64,000 bases of DNA from Cadophora sp. MPI-SDFR-AT-0126. Its lineage: Eukaryota; Ascomycota; Leotiomycetes; Helotiales; Ploettnerulaceae. The notes beneath the pieces were generated by a model that was not told the origin of the DNA, searched no databases, and saw only the letters and a list, made by a program, of their open reading frames with translations. The stretch spans positions 3,286,001-3,350,000 of the forward strand of contig JAGMVK010000003.1 of NCBI GenBank assembly GCA_020747065.1. The letters are read 5' to 3'. Below, piece by piece: positions 1 through 11,894 of the stretch (its first letter is position 1; each line of letters opens with the position of its first letter). A program made the translations under genes and the position numbers.

Positions 1-1
1 G

Positions 2-223
2 GCGGAGGATGTGAGGATTGATGAGGAGGGGGGTTTGAGGGAGGACAGCTTGATGGAGGGTATTGAGGCAGGAGTGGAGACGGGGGCGACGCCGATGGTG
101 GAGGTTCCGTTGGATTTGTTGGGGGAATGGCCGGAGATTGATGGGGAGGAGTGGTTGGGTGGAGATGGGAATGATGAGGGGTTTACGTTTGATCCTTCTT
201 TGTTCTTTACGGGTGAGATATAA
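2..223 (+). CDS. 3' end of an unidentified protein gene (partial)
   Basis: The frame is open from the window edge to a TAA at 221-223 and gives about 73 residues. The peptide is strongly acidic, with clusters of Glu, Asp and Gly and the ending DPSLFFTGEI. It carries no family signature I recognise. Such acidic tails are common at the C-termini of fungal transcription factors, but that is only a guess. The gene would continue to the left of the window. It converges on the catalase gene, whose stop is 275 bp away. Confidence 0.45.
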   Translation, partial: AEDVRIDEEGGLREDSLMEGIEAGVETGATPMVEVPLDLLGEWPEIDGEEWLGGDGNDEGFTFDPSLFFTGEI

Positions 224-498
224 GGCATTGGAGTTTGGGGATTTGATTGGCTTAGGGGTTGGGTTTGATGCTTTAGACAAAACTGATCCCAAGATCAATG
301 GGTTTCGTATTTCAAGTACGATATCAAGCTAATGTCCAAAAGTTCAAATTTCTGCCCTTGGAAATAGCCACCTTCAAATTTCTCACGCCTTTCCAACCTT
401 CGATTTTCGCTCCTTCACAGCATTTGCAATAGACTCACCAAGTCCCTTATCAACTCTCGAAAACAGCGCTATCACCCAGTCAGTCAATCAATCCATCA

Positions 499-2223
499 TC
501 AACACTTCCCCTCGAGGTCTAACTCACCAACAGCCTTCTCCAACAAATCTGGCACAACATCCACCAGCGTCGGCGCAATATTATCCAAAAACTGTCCCTC
601 CGCGCCCTCCTTCCGAATAATCCCCCACAGCTCCCTCGGCTGCTCGAAGTCCTTCTCCGTCACCCCCGTCGCAAACGACTGCACCTTCCCACTCCACTGC
701 ATATGCACGGGAGGCGCTCCCTCGCGGAACGCCATGGGCACGAACTCGGATTGCACGTAGTCTGGGTCGGAGCCGTAGTTGCCGTTCATGGTGCCGGCTC
801 CGTCGCGCTGGTAGGGTGAGTAGACGGGGTTGAGGGGCCGGTTGGGGGGGAGTTGTTGGTAGTTTGCTCCGACGCGGTAGCGGGCTGCGTCAGGGTAGCT
901 GAACATTCGGGCTTGGAGGACTAGGAGGTGGGAAATGTTTGTCAGCTTGGGCTGGAGTCATGTAGGTTGGAGGGATGGAGGGAGGGAGGGGTAGGCATAC
1001 CCATATCTGCTGATGGCCCGACTCCAGGGACCATTTGTGAGGGGGAGAAAGCAGCTTGTTCGATATCCTGGAAGTAATTATCCGGCTACGATCTATATGT
1101 CAGTATCTGAAGTTAGACATCGCAAGTACTGGAACTCACATTCTTGTTCAACACCAACTTGCCCACTGGTCTGAGGGGATACTTCGCGTGTGGCCAAGTG
1201 AACGTATTGTCAAAGATATCAATCGGTGCCTCAGCCAAGTCTTCTGGCTCAATGACCTGTACATTCAGCGTCCAGGAAGGATAATCTCCTTTTTCGATAG
1301 CGTTGAAGAGGTCTTTGACATGGTAGTCTGGCTCCTCGCCTGCTAAGCGAAGAGCAGTCGCTGCATCGAGAGTTTCGATTCCTGCGTCAGGTTTGAAAAT
1401 GAATTTGACGAAGCGGTAACTGCCATCCTGCTTGACGCATCAGCTCCATATCAAGTCAACCTCGAAATTCGAGCAACAAACCTGCTTGTTCAAGGTATAC
1501 GTATGCACACTAAACGAGTTAATATGTCTCAACGAAGCCGGAATCCCTCTCTGCCCAAAAAGATGCATCAGCGCATGAATCCCCTCCGGATTATTAACAT
1601 GAAAGTCCCAAAACATATTGTTATCCGGTACGTTAGTCCTCGGATGTCTCTTGTGACTTCGATTCATACTCGGGAACTTGATAGGGTCGCGAATGAAGAA
1701 GACGGGCAAGTCATTGAACATGAAATCCTGGTTTCCGTCTTCGGTAAAGAAGCGCATCGCCCATCCGTGGACATCGCGGACTGTATCTGCGGACCCCTTC
1801 TCGCCTGCTACGGTGGAGATTCGCTGGAGGACTTTGGAGCGTGTTCCGATGCCGTTGAGGAATTTCGCGTCGGTTAGGTCGCTGATGTCGTGGGTTACTT
1901 CGAAGTAGCCCCATGCTCCGGCGGCTTTGGCATGGACACTCCTGTGATTGATATATCAGTCTTGATAAGTAATGTGAGGTAAGATAAAAGTAGTTTCTAC
2001 CTCTCTGGAATCCTCTCGCGTGCAAAATGTGCAAGTGTTTCGATCAATTGCGTGTCGCTTAGAACGGAGAGACCGCCAACTCCTTGAGATGCTCGGATTT
2101 GCAATGCAGCTGAGGGATTGGCACTTGGCTGACCTAGAATACAGTCAGAGAGGGGATAAGTTCCGATTTCAATGTTGAGTATTTACCTCCTGCAAGTGTG
2201 TATGTTGGCTCTTTCGCTGCCAT
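499..2223 (-). CDS. Catalase (monofunctional, heme), six exons
   Basis: Breaks hydrogen peroxide into water and oxygen. Exons on the minus strand are 2223-2187, 2133-2001, 1941-1482, 1427-1140, 1085-1001 and 920-499, giving 474 aa with all introns GT...AG. The distal heme His is in the VHAKAAGAWG block (about residue 60), the distal Asn in FMFNDLPVFF (about 133), and the proximal heme Tyr in MFSYPDAARYRVGANY (about 343). The blocks TVAGEKGSADTVRD and DFHVNNPEGIHAL are also classical catalase. The length fits small-subunit catalases. There is no signal peptide, and the C-terminus (DLEGKC) is not a canonical PTS1 such as SKL, so the location (cytosol or peroxisome) is open. The start was chosen because exon 1 supplies the MAAKEPTYTLAGG leader directly before the conserved N-terminal region. 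Confidence 0.95.
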
Positions 2224-5200
2224 TTTTGAGAATTCGTCGTTTGGGTAATCTTGGTGTTTCGAGATCCGTAGCTTTCTGAGCTTAAGCAATGTCACTCATC
2301 CAAAATATATTCAAAGAGATAATTTCGTAAAGTAGTTATATCAAGCATGAGTAAAGTTTCCATCCTACAAATACCGTACAAGTGATTGGTTGTCTTTCGC
2401 TTACGATCGACGGCGGGGTAATCGGATTGCATGTGAAGCAACTCGGGGAAGCAATTCGGGCCCGAAAACTCAAACGACTTGAGAAGTCCGAGCTAATGCA
2501 TACTTTAGCAGCTCCTGCCGCAACGCTGAGTTTTTGTACCAAAATGGGCATAACTCTATTGCCCTTGCGTCCTGAGGCAGGATGAGGTCAATTGGTCGCG
2601 GGGACTGTTCCGGAACTCTTTTCAGGCAGGGCGGAAGCGTCAGGCAAGGGATACCAGATCGTGACAATAAGATTGGGCACCTAAACTCTACGAGACGACG
2701 ACGTCTAGTCAAACTTTACTTCAATAATGCGTTCTTAGCCCATTGTGTTATCCACCATGCATTAAAAAAGTGGTCAATCATTGGTTGTTCTCTTAGTCAG
2801 TCAATGCTTGATAGGTATCCTGGCATGGTATCAGGCATTGAAGATATCACGAGAGCCCATCACCATACCAATACATCACATACTAGATGATTTAGATAAA
2901 ATAATGATTTAGATTATTTCTCGATAACCACATGCCACAAGTCATTCAGGCAGGTTCTAAACTGAGCCGCAAAGAACTTTGACCTTTGGTGTTTGACGAA
3001 GCTCAGTTAGTCACGTGTTAGCGTTCAAATTTTGTAGGCCCTTTCTCTGTGAGCCAGTTTAAGGCAGCAGCTGGAGAGAATGCAGTAGGAGACAGTAGAT
3101 GATTGGGTGAGCGTCTATGCCGAAACTTTCACCGTCGCCCGGACTGTGATTGTGAACTTATTATGAAGTGATGACAGTCACCTCTGTCGCCTACGCTGCT
3201 CCGAAAAGATAAGTTTCGAAGAATTCCTTGTACTGCGCTTTCGTTATACTATAAAAGGCGAAGCTTGTGTTTTTAAAAGAAATTAATTTTAATATCTTTG
3301 TACTAAGCTTGCTTCCATTACAAACTCATCAATCCAGCATGTGGAAATTGAAAGTGTTGCGCAACAAAGGTTTGCGTATCTTCAGGTCAAAATAGCAGAT
3401 GTTCAGTTGGCTCAGACTTTGCCTGACTAAAAATGAGAAAATATCACAAGGACTTTATTGGCATTCAAACATCCTCCGGCATTCTGGGTCTGAATCTGAA
3501 AGCTCGCCACCAGGATGCCGAGACAGGTTCGCTTAATAAGTTAAACATGGAGGAATAAAAACAATTGCTCCTTGGCTTAGTGTTATTTTGATCCTTATGT
3601 GATGAATATTCATTGATACCAACTTAGCAGAAGGTGATATGGAAAAGAATCTATCTTTACTACCTAGATGCAAAGAATCTATTTGTGGCATGAAGTCTCC
3701 TCGTCCTAACTTTAGATCAACATTAATATTCATTCCTAGCTACAAGAAAAGAGAACAGTACTTTGTGGGATCAGAAAAAATATAAATACAGCCCGCGCAA
3801 TGCTCAAAATGGTCCACTTCTCCATCTGAACACCAGCATCAAGGACATTTTACAGGTAAAAGTACAAACCGGAAAAGCAACTTCACCTCAGAACCAAATA
3901 AGAAAGCAGAGACTTAACATGTCAGCAAACACAAGGGGAGCTTCAGGATATAACCCCACGGACGCCCAAAAGAGAAGCCTCAAGTGGGATGACCACGAGC
4001 CCTGGCCCTGTGTAGCTCCCCACGACACCAAGTGCAACAATTTTGTGGGAATACAAGGGGCCGCATGTAAAAGTTGCACGGTATAACCTCCCACATAGTC
4101 TTATTTCTCCTATTGCCTTTCCCTCGCCCTTACGTTCGACATAATCACAAAAGGAAATTTGAAGCATGTTTACTGATATGAGTCTATAGGATAAGGAGCT
4201 AGCCTATAAGGCAAATTATCGAAGAATCTTGCTCGAGGGAATAATCTATAAACCAGGTAGCCCAGCCGGGGATACAAGAACGCTCCCGTTCAATGAGCCA
4301 GAAGGGACGCATCCAGCAGATACTGACTACTGAACTGGTCTGCCGAATTCACGCGGGGAACATCGCTTTGTGGAAGATGTCGAAGATACGTTGGGTTTGG
4401 GCTTGCTCTAGGTTTGGATGGTGGAGGGTTTGAACTTTCATTCCTGTTTTGCTTTTATTTGTTATTAGCTGTTCGGTCATTCGTTGCATCTGAAGTGGCT
4501 ACATTATCTTTAGGATATCTTAGGAGGACGAATTCAACATATCGTTCTTCTTGAAATACATTTTTCTACTTCTGCTTTGATCGTCCAAGTAAGTGAAAAC
4601 GTTACTGCTTGCCAGACATGAAAAGTATCAACCTGCCAAAGAGCAACAAGAGCACAACCAAGTCATTAGTGAACAGTTGACATAAAAACAGCTGATGGTG
4701 AGCTAGCCAGTAAGAAAAATTTCCTGAAGACGTCGACGTACTTGGTGGCTCGAGAGCATGGACAGCACAAGTGGAGAAAGGAAGAGAAGTAGGACCAAAA
4801 AGCAAACGCATTACGCCACCGAGATCCATTCCGTAAGTGGATTGCCACGAGATGCATCTGAGACTACTCCTTTCTTCTCAATCTCACTGCCATATCCATC
4901 ATCTCACCAAAAGCTGACGCCGTCCGGGCGGCCGATATGCCCCCATCCACATAGCTGAATACTTAGCTTCAAAAGAAACAACAAAGCAATCACAAGCATC
5001 ACCATCATCTCCGCGGCGGACGAACTGTTGGCATTTTCTGTTTCTGTCTTATTTCTCTTGCTGATAGGTCAAAAGCTTGGCTACAATTCAGTTCGGCTCC
5101 TCTCGTCACGTTCAAAATTCATGCCTTCGTTGTTGCGGGTGCGGCAGCCGCAGCCGCACCGCACCTGCATTCCTCGCCCCACCATCGACATGAAGTACAC

Positions 5201-5495
5201 TACTACACCTGCGTCGTACATCCGATAGAGTAATGCTGATGTGAGGCTAAGATGCACATGCTCTCTAGTGGATGTTGGACTTTTCTTGGTTCTTACTGTC
5301 ACGAAGATTTGACACACCGTGGGCGGGTTATGATTTCTATAAGGGCGGGGCGGATGCACCTAGCTCTCTGTTGGTAAAAATTTCTCGCTGTCAAGAAAGA
5401 ACGCATGAAAGCTTTGAGAATTTCCTGAATTACACTTTTGGATTTAACATTGAACATTACTTTTCGGTTGATTAGAAAAAGAGACACGTTTCATC
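2224..5495. other. 3.3 kb intergenic region
   Basis: Lies upstream of both the catalase (leftward) and the flavoprotein gene (rightward), so it must hold both promoters. Short open frames here do not overlap convincingly with coding-like sequence, except a possible 55-residue Cys-containing ORF at 3919-4086. A TATAAAA stretch at about 3250 has no clear gene immediately downstream. No transposon ends, tRNA or long repeats were noticed. Confidence 0.5.
3919..4086 (+). CDS. Candidate small Cys-rich ORF (zinc-ribbon-like), doubtful
   Basis: Starting at the ATG at 3919, this frame gives about 55 residues ending in a pattern W-P-C-x7-C-N-N-x9-C-x2-C. The spacing of a Trp-x-Cys followed by Cys pairs resembles small fungal zinc-ribbon proteins, and loosely the Cys-rich gene at 57.2 kb in this window. 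The frame stops at TAA just inside a GTATAA sequence, so a further exon cannot be excluded. There is no other support, and chance is a real alternative. Confidence 0.25.
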   Translation: MSANTRGASGYNPTDAQKRSLKWDDHEPWPCVAPHDTKCNNFVGIQGAACKSCTV

Positions 5496-6889
5496 ATGAT
5501 TGACATCACACTATCCGACCCCCAGAAGGCCATCCGTGACAAAGCCGCTCATTTTGCGTCCGACGTCCTCATCACAGCAGCAGACACCTATGAGAAACAC
5601 CCAACGCAGAAGGATCGTTTCCAAGCTCTTCGACCATTCTACAGCCAAGCCGTGAAAGCAGGCTTGATTAAAGGGCTGATCCCGAAACCTTTCGGAGGTA
5701 CGGCCGGTACGGTGGTCGAAGCGGCGTTGCTTGTTGAGCAATTATGCAAACATGATCGAAGTTTGTCGTTGACAATTTTTAGTACGGGATTAGGATTGAG
5801 TTCGTTGTTGATTGCAGGATCGCCAGAGCAGAAGGAGGAGTATTTGAAGCCATTTTTGAGTGGAGACGGGGAGCCGTTGGCGAGTTTGTTGTATACTGAG
5901 CCGGAAGGGATTGCGAACTGGTTGGAAAAGGGTGGGAGTGGACTGCGGACTTTGGCGAAGAAGGATGGCGATGAGTGGGTGATCAATGGTGACAAGGTGG
6001 CGTCCAGCCTGTTTCGTTGTGTAGACTGATTTATGACATCGAACTGACAAGCATAGATATGGGCGACAAGCAGCTGTGGTTGGGATGACCGTGGACCTGA
6101 TCTCATGTGCGTCGTTTGCCGATACTCTCAGGATGGGCTGTCCCAGGATCCAGATGCAGACCCAGCAGATTCAACCATGATCTTACTCATTCCCCGCGAG
6201 ATCGTCGCAAGTAACAAACTCGAAGCGTATCGAGTGCTCAAGCACATTGAAAGCAGCGGCTTTTCCGCAACTGGCGGGCCCCACATCAGATTTGAAGACT
6301 TTAGAGTACCTGGTAAGAACCTCCTTGCAGCTCCAGGGACAGCTGGGCCTGTCATCACGCGAGCTTTCACCTCATCTGCAGCACTCGTTGGTGCTATGGC
6401 TACAGGGATCATGGCCGCTACATTCGAGGCCGCTCTAGCATTCGCCAAATCCGATTCCAGAGGCGGTGCTCAATCACTCCTAGCTCGACAGAGCGTCTCG
6501 GATCTTTTGATGGATGTGAAGATGCGGACCGACGCAGCAAGAGCAATGACTTGGGTAGCTGCAAGTGCGTTGGACAATGGTAGAGGTGGTGAATTGGCGC
6601 TTGAGACGAAGATCTACTGCTCGGAGCTAGCTGTGAAGGCCGTGACTGATGCGATGTTGGCAGTCGGAGTGTAAGCTCCCTCCGTCAATACTCACAGCTC
6701 ATTATTAACCGTCACAGTACCTCGTACAATAAAGACAGTCCATTTCCGAAGTTGCTGAACGACGCAATGTGTCTCCCATTGACCGGCGGCGGCAATGTGG
6801 GCATCAGAAGACGACAACTGGAGCAAATTTTCATCGCCGATGACTACAAACCATGGGCGGCATCCTTTGGTGAATCTTCGATCGATTAG
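5496..6889 (+). CDS. Nitroalkane oxidase/acyl-CoA dehydrogenase-like flavoprotein, catalytic Asp absent
   Basis: Exons 5496-5996, 6057-6670 and 6718-6889 give 428 aa. It covers the whole acyl-CoA dehydrogenase fold: a helical N-terminal domain (RPFYSQAVKAGLIKGLIPKP), the middle flavin beta domain (EPLASLLYTEPEG, WATSSCGWDDRGPDL), and a C-terminal helical domain (SAALVGAMATG, AKSDSRGG, NVGIRRRQ). As I recall the Fusarium nitroalkane oxidase, these blocks match that subgroup better than mitochondrial acyl-CoA dehydrogenases. In nitroalkane oxidase the base Asp402 lies seven residues before Arg409. Here the Arg is present (about R402) but the matching position is Gly (about G395) in LTGGGNVG. 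The substrate is therefore unknown and classical nitroalkane chemistry is unlikely. No targeting peptide is seen. The stop codon overlaps that of the convergent regulator gene. Confidence 0.88.
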
Positions 6890-8652
6890 TCAGTCTCCAT
6901 TTTCATGATCTGGATGTGGCCATCTGCAACTCGTCCGCCGGATCGGGCTCGCGCGTGAGCTTCATTGGAAATGGCAATATCAATCAAGTCAAGGTAATGT
7001 TCTGCGTTTGTTAGCTGTGCAATGAAGGGCGTCCTGTATACACTTACTGCCAACATTCCACCGTTTACCAAAATGGCCCAGGGTACTCTTGAGACTGTCC
7101 ATATTGGATGACCATTCGGGGCTCTGGAACTCATCGCCCGAGAACTGTATGTACAGCAGTGTTGATCTATACACAGCATATGTTGCTGGCAGAGGGAGAG
7201 CTGGAAGGTCGATGAAAGCTAGATCCATGTGAAATCTGCGAGATATATCGATTGTCATTCTGATTGCTGAATTAAGTGCCATGCCAGCAGCCTCTTTTCG
7301 AGTGCCATAACCAGGTGAGTCGTTAATTAAGTTCCATGTCTTTTCGTGGAGCAATACCATAGCACTGATATGTTAGCTAGATCTCCGTTTACATCAAGAA
7401 GACGCACCTTAGACAAAGCCCAATAGCGGCGCAACATTCCTCCCAGCCATTGATGGCTTGCTGTACAAGCACCATAGCGAACGACTGCATCGCATGATCG
7501 AGGGCTCCAGCTTTTTCGAAGTCCATTTGTCGAGTGTACGCGGACTGCGCAATGATGTCGAGTACTTGCCCGAGGAGATGGCCAGCCTCCGCAGCTCTGC
7601 AGAAAGGACCTAGCCGAGTGGTTGGTTGATGCGATGCTGATATCCCGGATGTTGTTCGCATCGATATCGGAGGTGGGAGTCCAGATTGTGCTTCCTCGTC
7701 CACTGGTAGTTCCATTGCCGGCACACCATCACTCCAGCTTCCAACTAGAAGATGGATTTCATCAGGGGAAAGATCTTGATTCAAATATCTGGCAAGCGTT
7801 AGAGAAGAAAATTCACGATCAGCCATGCTGCATACCTATCCAAGGTGACGATTCCCCACCATAACCTCCCGAATTCCGTATTCTGGATATTTTGAGAAGA
7901 ATTTCGGTATTGCACGGCTTTCATTTTCATTGCCATTCTGGAACAGACGGCGATCGTGACTTGAGCAGCCTCGGTCATGCCATGTCCAACCTCATAGAGA
8001 GAAATGAGAAGTCCTGCTTGGATGACCTCTATAGTCGACCTTCCTGAGGAGACGATGAAAGCGTAGAGCGTCTTGGTCTCAAAGTACAGCGGTGTCTGCA
8101 TTTCTCTCAAACTGCTGTTATTTCCTGGAGGTCGAGTGACCAAGAACATGGCAAGGAGCAGGGAGGATAGTTCCACATTGTTGTCTTGGGTGATTGTCTC
8201 GAGCCGCCTCACACATGGCTCTGCATCAATGACAGGCAACCAGACGTCGATGGTCCGGAAGTAGGTGGACGTCACAGATGGGACACCGTCTCCATTGGAA
8301 ATGATGATATTGAGGACCTGAGTCGGGATTGATGCTTCTACTTTCAAGGATCTTGGACAACCATCCGACAAGGCATACATCAATTTGGCCGTGGGCTGAA
8401 GTTGAGGTAGATTCGAGCCCTCGACGGACGAGGCTGGTGATTGTACTGTTTTTGGAGGATTCAAATCGGAAGCACTGTACTCGTAATCGCACTTCAACAA
8501 TAGTCTGGACTGTGGGTCAGCAGCACGACTCGATCTCAACAGCGTGATACGCACTTTGCACATCTTGCACAAGCAGGCAAGTCTTTGCTACATTTCCTCT
8601 TGCCATTCTTGCAATTCCAGCACACCTGTGCAGCAGTCGCTCCTTCACCCAT
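6886..8652 (-). CDS. Zn(II)2Cys6 transcription factor
   Basis: Minus-strand exons 8652-8555, 8504-7836, 7788-7408, 7364-7048 and 7001-6886 give 526 aa. The N-terminus holds a canonical binuclear zinc cluster with Cys at residues 11, 14, 21, 28, 31 and 38 (C-x2-C-x6-C-x6-C-x2-C-x6-C, including CWNCKNGKRKC). The last Cys comes from exon 2, which fixes the acceptor at TCCAG. The middle region (WWGIVTLDRY, then long helices) fits the fungal-specific transcription factor domain, where GRLWWGIVTLDR is typical. It is a nuclear DNA-binding regulator; targets are unknown. Its stop (TAA, read from 6888 to 6886) overlaps the stop of the flavoprotein gene by three to four bases, so the 3' UTRs must overlap. 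It may control the neighbouring oxidative genes, which is inference from position. Confidence 0.88.
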
Positions 8653-10014
8653 GGTTGATGGCTCTTCTGTTACTCTTTAACCGTTTGATCCGGACAGCAA
8701 GAGGCTCTTCGGGGTGTGGCCCCAAATGAGAACGGTGAAGGATCGGAGACGAGATTTCCCCTCAACACGTGATGCGATTGTGATTTTGAGGTTATTGATC
8801 AACGCACAGACCGCCACTTGCCTTGGAGATTGTGCTGCCGTTGAGATGGACCGAGTAACAAGAACCAAGACACATTAATGTGATTATATGTTGCTGCTGA
8901 TGCCGCTGACCTTACGCCTTCAATATGACCGTTGAGGACTGAGTAGCGCTTATCGTATTGACTTTGCTGCTGACAAGTACAGTGGGGATAGGATAACGAG
9001 TCGGGGTCTGGAGGTGAGGGGGCAAAGCGCTTGGCGACTACGGTAGCCTAGCGGTAAGGGAGACCCGGGCCCGGGAATGTGCCGAGGAAACTCCTGGGAG
9101 GATCCTTTGAACTCACTCTCGACAATCTCTCCCAACTCGATATACTTGGCTTCTTCTTTCTAGACTTCCCATAAACGACAACAGATTCCTGTGGACGGAG
9201 CCACTGCCATCACAATTAGGCGGCGAAGTCGTCTTGAAAATGCCTCTCAATGCCACCTCGATTAGATCCCAATGAAGCTGGAAATAGAATGCTGGATGCT
9301 GGAGAGAGCTTGTTGTAAGGCCGGACGACCGTCTGAACTGCAGAGACCCTCTCATGAGTCCAATACTGGATCTGCGAGCTTCATGGGAAGCTATTGGATC
9401 GCCCTCGCCTTTATTGCCATGTTTTCCGGCCGCCTTCGAGTACCGCCCAGCTTCCAATCCGCATGTTGAAAGGAGATCTCTTCATGGCTCAGCTTAGCCC
9501 TTCTGGCTCCTATTTCGTCATCGACTGGTGGTTGCTGTTGATTTTGGATAATAAAGAATAAAGGAGATGAGATGTTGGGCTCGGAGACAGGGGTCTCTTG
9601 AGAGAGTCCATGGTGGGTCTATTATTTTGTTGGCTTGGGGCATTGGATCCCCGACGGAAGAATGCTGTGAAGCGCGAACACTTCGAAGAGACAGGCTGTC
9701 GTACAAGAGCAAAAGCTGCACGCCTGTTCAACCAATAAATAGCAGCATGGGCGTCACGATAGGCTGTATAACTAAGACGCGCTAGAATTCCTCTTCCACG
9801 ACCTTCGCCGATGCTGTTCACGTCCGTACTTTGCGAATATATTCTTTGCCCGAAACGAGACAAATGAGAAAGCCTAGTCCGACGTGGAAGCATTGGATAA
9901 AGATTGACTGTACGCGCGGGCCTACAAGCATCCAGTTGACAGGAAATTTCTACCAGATTCATACCACAGTGCGGTACTGATCGACTCTTTCATTATTTCA
10001 TTTCCGTTAACGTT
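8653..10014. other. Intergenic region between regulator and P450
   Basis: About 1.4 kb with no convincing gene. It contains the promoter of the C6 regulator and the 3' flank of the P450. Open frames up to 150 codons occur near 9.5-9.96 kb on the minus strand but look like chance. A perfect 12-bp GC palindrome lies at 9064-9075. Confidence 0.5.
9064..9075. repeat. Perfect 12-bp palindrome CCCGGGCCCGGG
   Basis: The twelve bases read identically on both strands. It follows a tRNA box-A-like stretch (TAGCCTAGCGG at about 9047), but no matching box B or cloverleaf follows. It lies about 400 bp upstream of the C6 regulator start. Function unknown. Confidence 0.5.
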
Positions 10015-11894
10015 CTAATCTTTCGCAGAATATGTGCTTATCCTGAATTTCGTCTCTCCGTTATATTCAGACAGATCCTCCAATGCCTGTCGTCCTTCCC
10101 GTTCAATCGTCCGTCTGATTTCTTCGCTCCTGGGCGTGATCCTACACTTGAAGAGATTAGGTCGAATGTTCAGCCCATCCCTATTTCTCGATTAGCATTG
10201 CCAGTTGCAGTAGCTGCATACATACGTGTAATCAAAGATGTCAACTGGTATCTCGTTCCCAGCCTTATCAAGCGCTTTCTGGATGTTGAAAGCCCATAAC
10301 AAGCGTGCAACACTGATGAATGTTCCTTGTTCAGCCAGGGCTTGACCGGCACATACTCTTCTACCCCATCCAAAAGTCATGTAGCCACGCTCGTTTGGAA
10401 ATGGTCGATAATCTGGACTACTCTCCAGATACCTCTCAGGATTGAAGCGGTCTGGGTCTGGAAAGTCTTTTTCATTTCTGTGGATTGCCCATACGTTTCC
10501 TTGAACCCATGTATCCTTCGGTATCAGCCAATCCTACTAATGTTAGTCGACCCGTCGGAGTTCAGAGCAAGAGATCCTACCTTGTAAATCTCATCACGAA
10601 TCGGAGCATGCGGTTGACCACCAAGAATCGCCACCGATCTCCACCGAAGAACCTCCTTTACAAGAGCCTTGACATACACCAAGTCTTTCTCGTCCTCAAA
10701 AGTCGGACTTCTATGCGGTCCAACAACCGTATCCAATTCTTCCCAAGCCTTCGGTAGACTTTCCGGGAACGCACAGCACGCCAGAACAAAAGTGATGAGC
10801 GTCGAGCTCGACGTATCGCTTCCAGCTCCGAACAGCGAGCCAGCAAGTGTTGACAACTCCATGTCCGATAAATTGTATTTGGGACCTTGTTCGAACAGGT
10901 TCTTTGAATAGCTGTCTCGACCTTCCGTGTTGGCTGCTTCTTCCGCTAAGGCGTAGAAGAAGTTCTTGGCTCGAGGCGTGCCGAGACCCTTCTTCCAGGG
11001 GGCGATTCGATTTGGGAATTTGGCAAGCCAGGGGAATGTTTCCATTAGCATGGGAAAGGCCTTTCCGGGGACATTGTGCTCCGCTGCTCGTTGCATGAGC
11101 CCTGGAACAGTCAGCCATTGTCATCGAATCATTGGGATATCTCCAAGAAAGAAGGTGATGTGATCTATCTCCATAATTTTCTGGGTGAGACAGGACTGTC
11201 AGCACGTACATATAACCTCCGTAATTATCGGATCGGTAATCTTGGAGATCCTCCTACCAAACCCGATGATCGACACAACACTCGCAGCATATCTTTCAAA
11301 GTGCGCAACGTAGTTCTCAGAGTCGGTAAGCAAGTCCAACAACACCACTTTGTTCTCATCACTCTGCAACTTCTGATAGTTGCGAACTTGCTGCATTCCC
11401 ACGCCCATATGAGTCAATTTCCTATGCACACGGAACCGATCTCCATATTTCATCGTCACAAGACTCGCTTGATCAAATGCAAGTTCTCCAAAAACTATCA
11501 TGCGAGGTCTGGAGGAGAACGTAGCTGCCCGTTTGTCGAGGAGGTCAGAGGCGCTTTTTGCGTCGTTTAGCCAAACCGTGGGGTTGCGTCCGATCCAGAA
11601 GGTAATTATTCCAGAGTTGTACTGCTTTGAGAGTGTTTCGAAGTATATCCATGGTTTCTTGGAGGGAAGCAGGTGCGTGTTGCCTATTATCGGGAGGGGA
11701 AGGGGTCCTGGGGGCTGAGAAGATCAGTGGTGCACTATATGAGGGGAATGTATGCTTACCATCTTTCTCCGGAGCAGGAGCATGCGTGTGTAATCCACGA
11801 CCAGAAATGCTGCACTTGCAGCTATCAATAATAGAGCTACATCTCCGATTGTGAGGCCACCAGCAAATTGCTGTAAACGTGTCAAAGCTGGCAT
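10015..11894 (-). CDS. Cytochrome P450 monooxygenase
   Basis: Minus-strand exons 11894-11760, 11714-11210, 11101-10581, 10533-10226 and 10180-10015 give 544 aa. An N-terminal membrane anchor (IGDVALLLIAASAAFLVV) is followed by a proline hinge (MPPGPLPLPIIGN), the I-helix oxygen-binding motif AGSDTS, the K-helix KEVLR (ExxR), a PERF-like FNPERY, and the heme loop FGWGRRVCAGQ with ligand Cys at about 448. The ER-bound enzyme hydroxylates or epoxidises an unknown substrate with electrons from cytochrome P450 reductase. I cannot assign the CYP family. The 108-bp intron at 11102-11209 is longer than the rest and its placement (GTACGT...TTCCAG) is the least certain. It shares a 387-bp divergent promoter with the SDR gene, suggesting co-expression. 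Confidence 0.9.

Noticed and set aside
9040..9120. Possible tRNA or tRNA-derived SINE (TAGCCTAGCGG looks like box A)
   Set aside because: No GGTTCGA-type box B or T-arm follows and no cloverleaf can be drawn; the GC palindrome explains the striking look.
9510..9962. 150-codon minus-strand frame between regulator and P450
   Set aside because: Composition is that of random translation (many Arg and Ser, no folded-domain pattern), with no introns or homology recognised.
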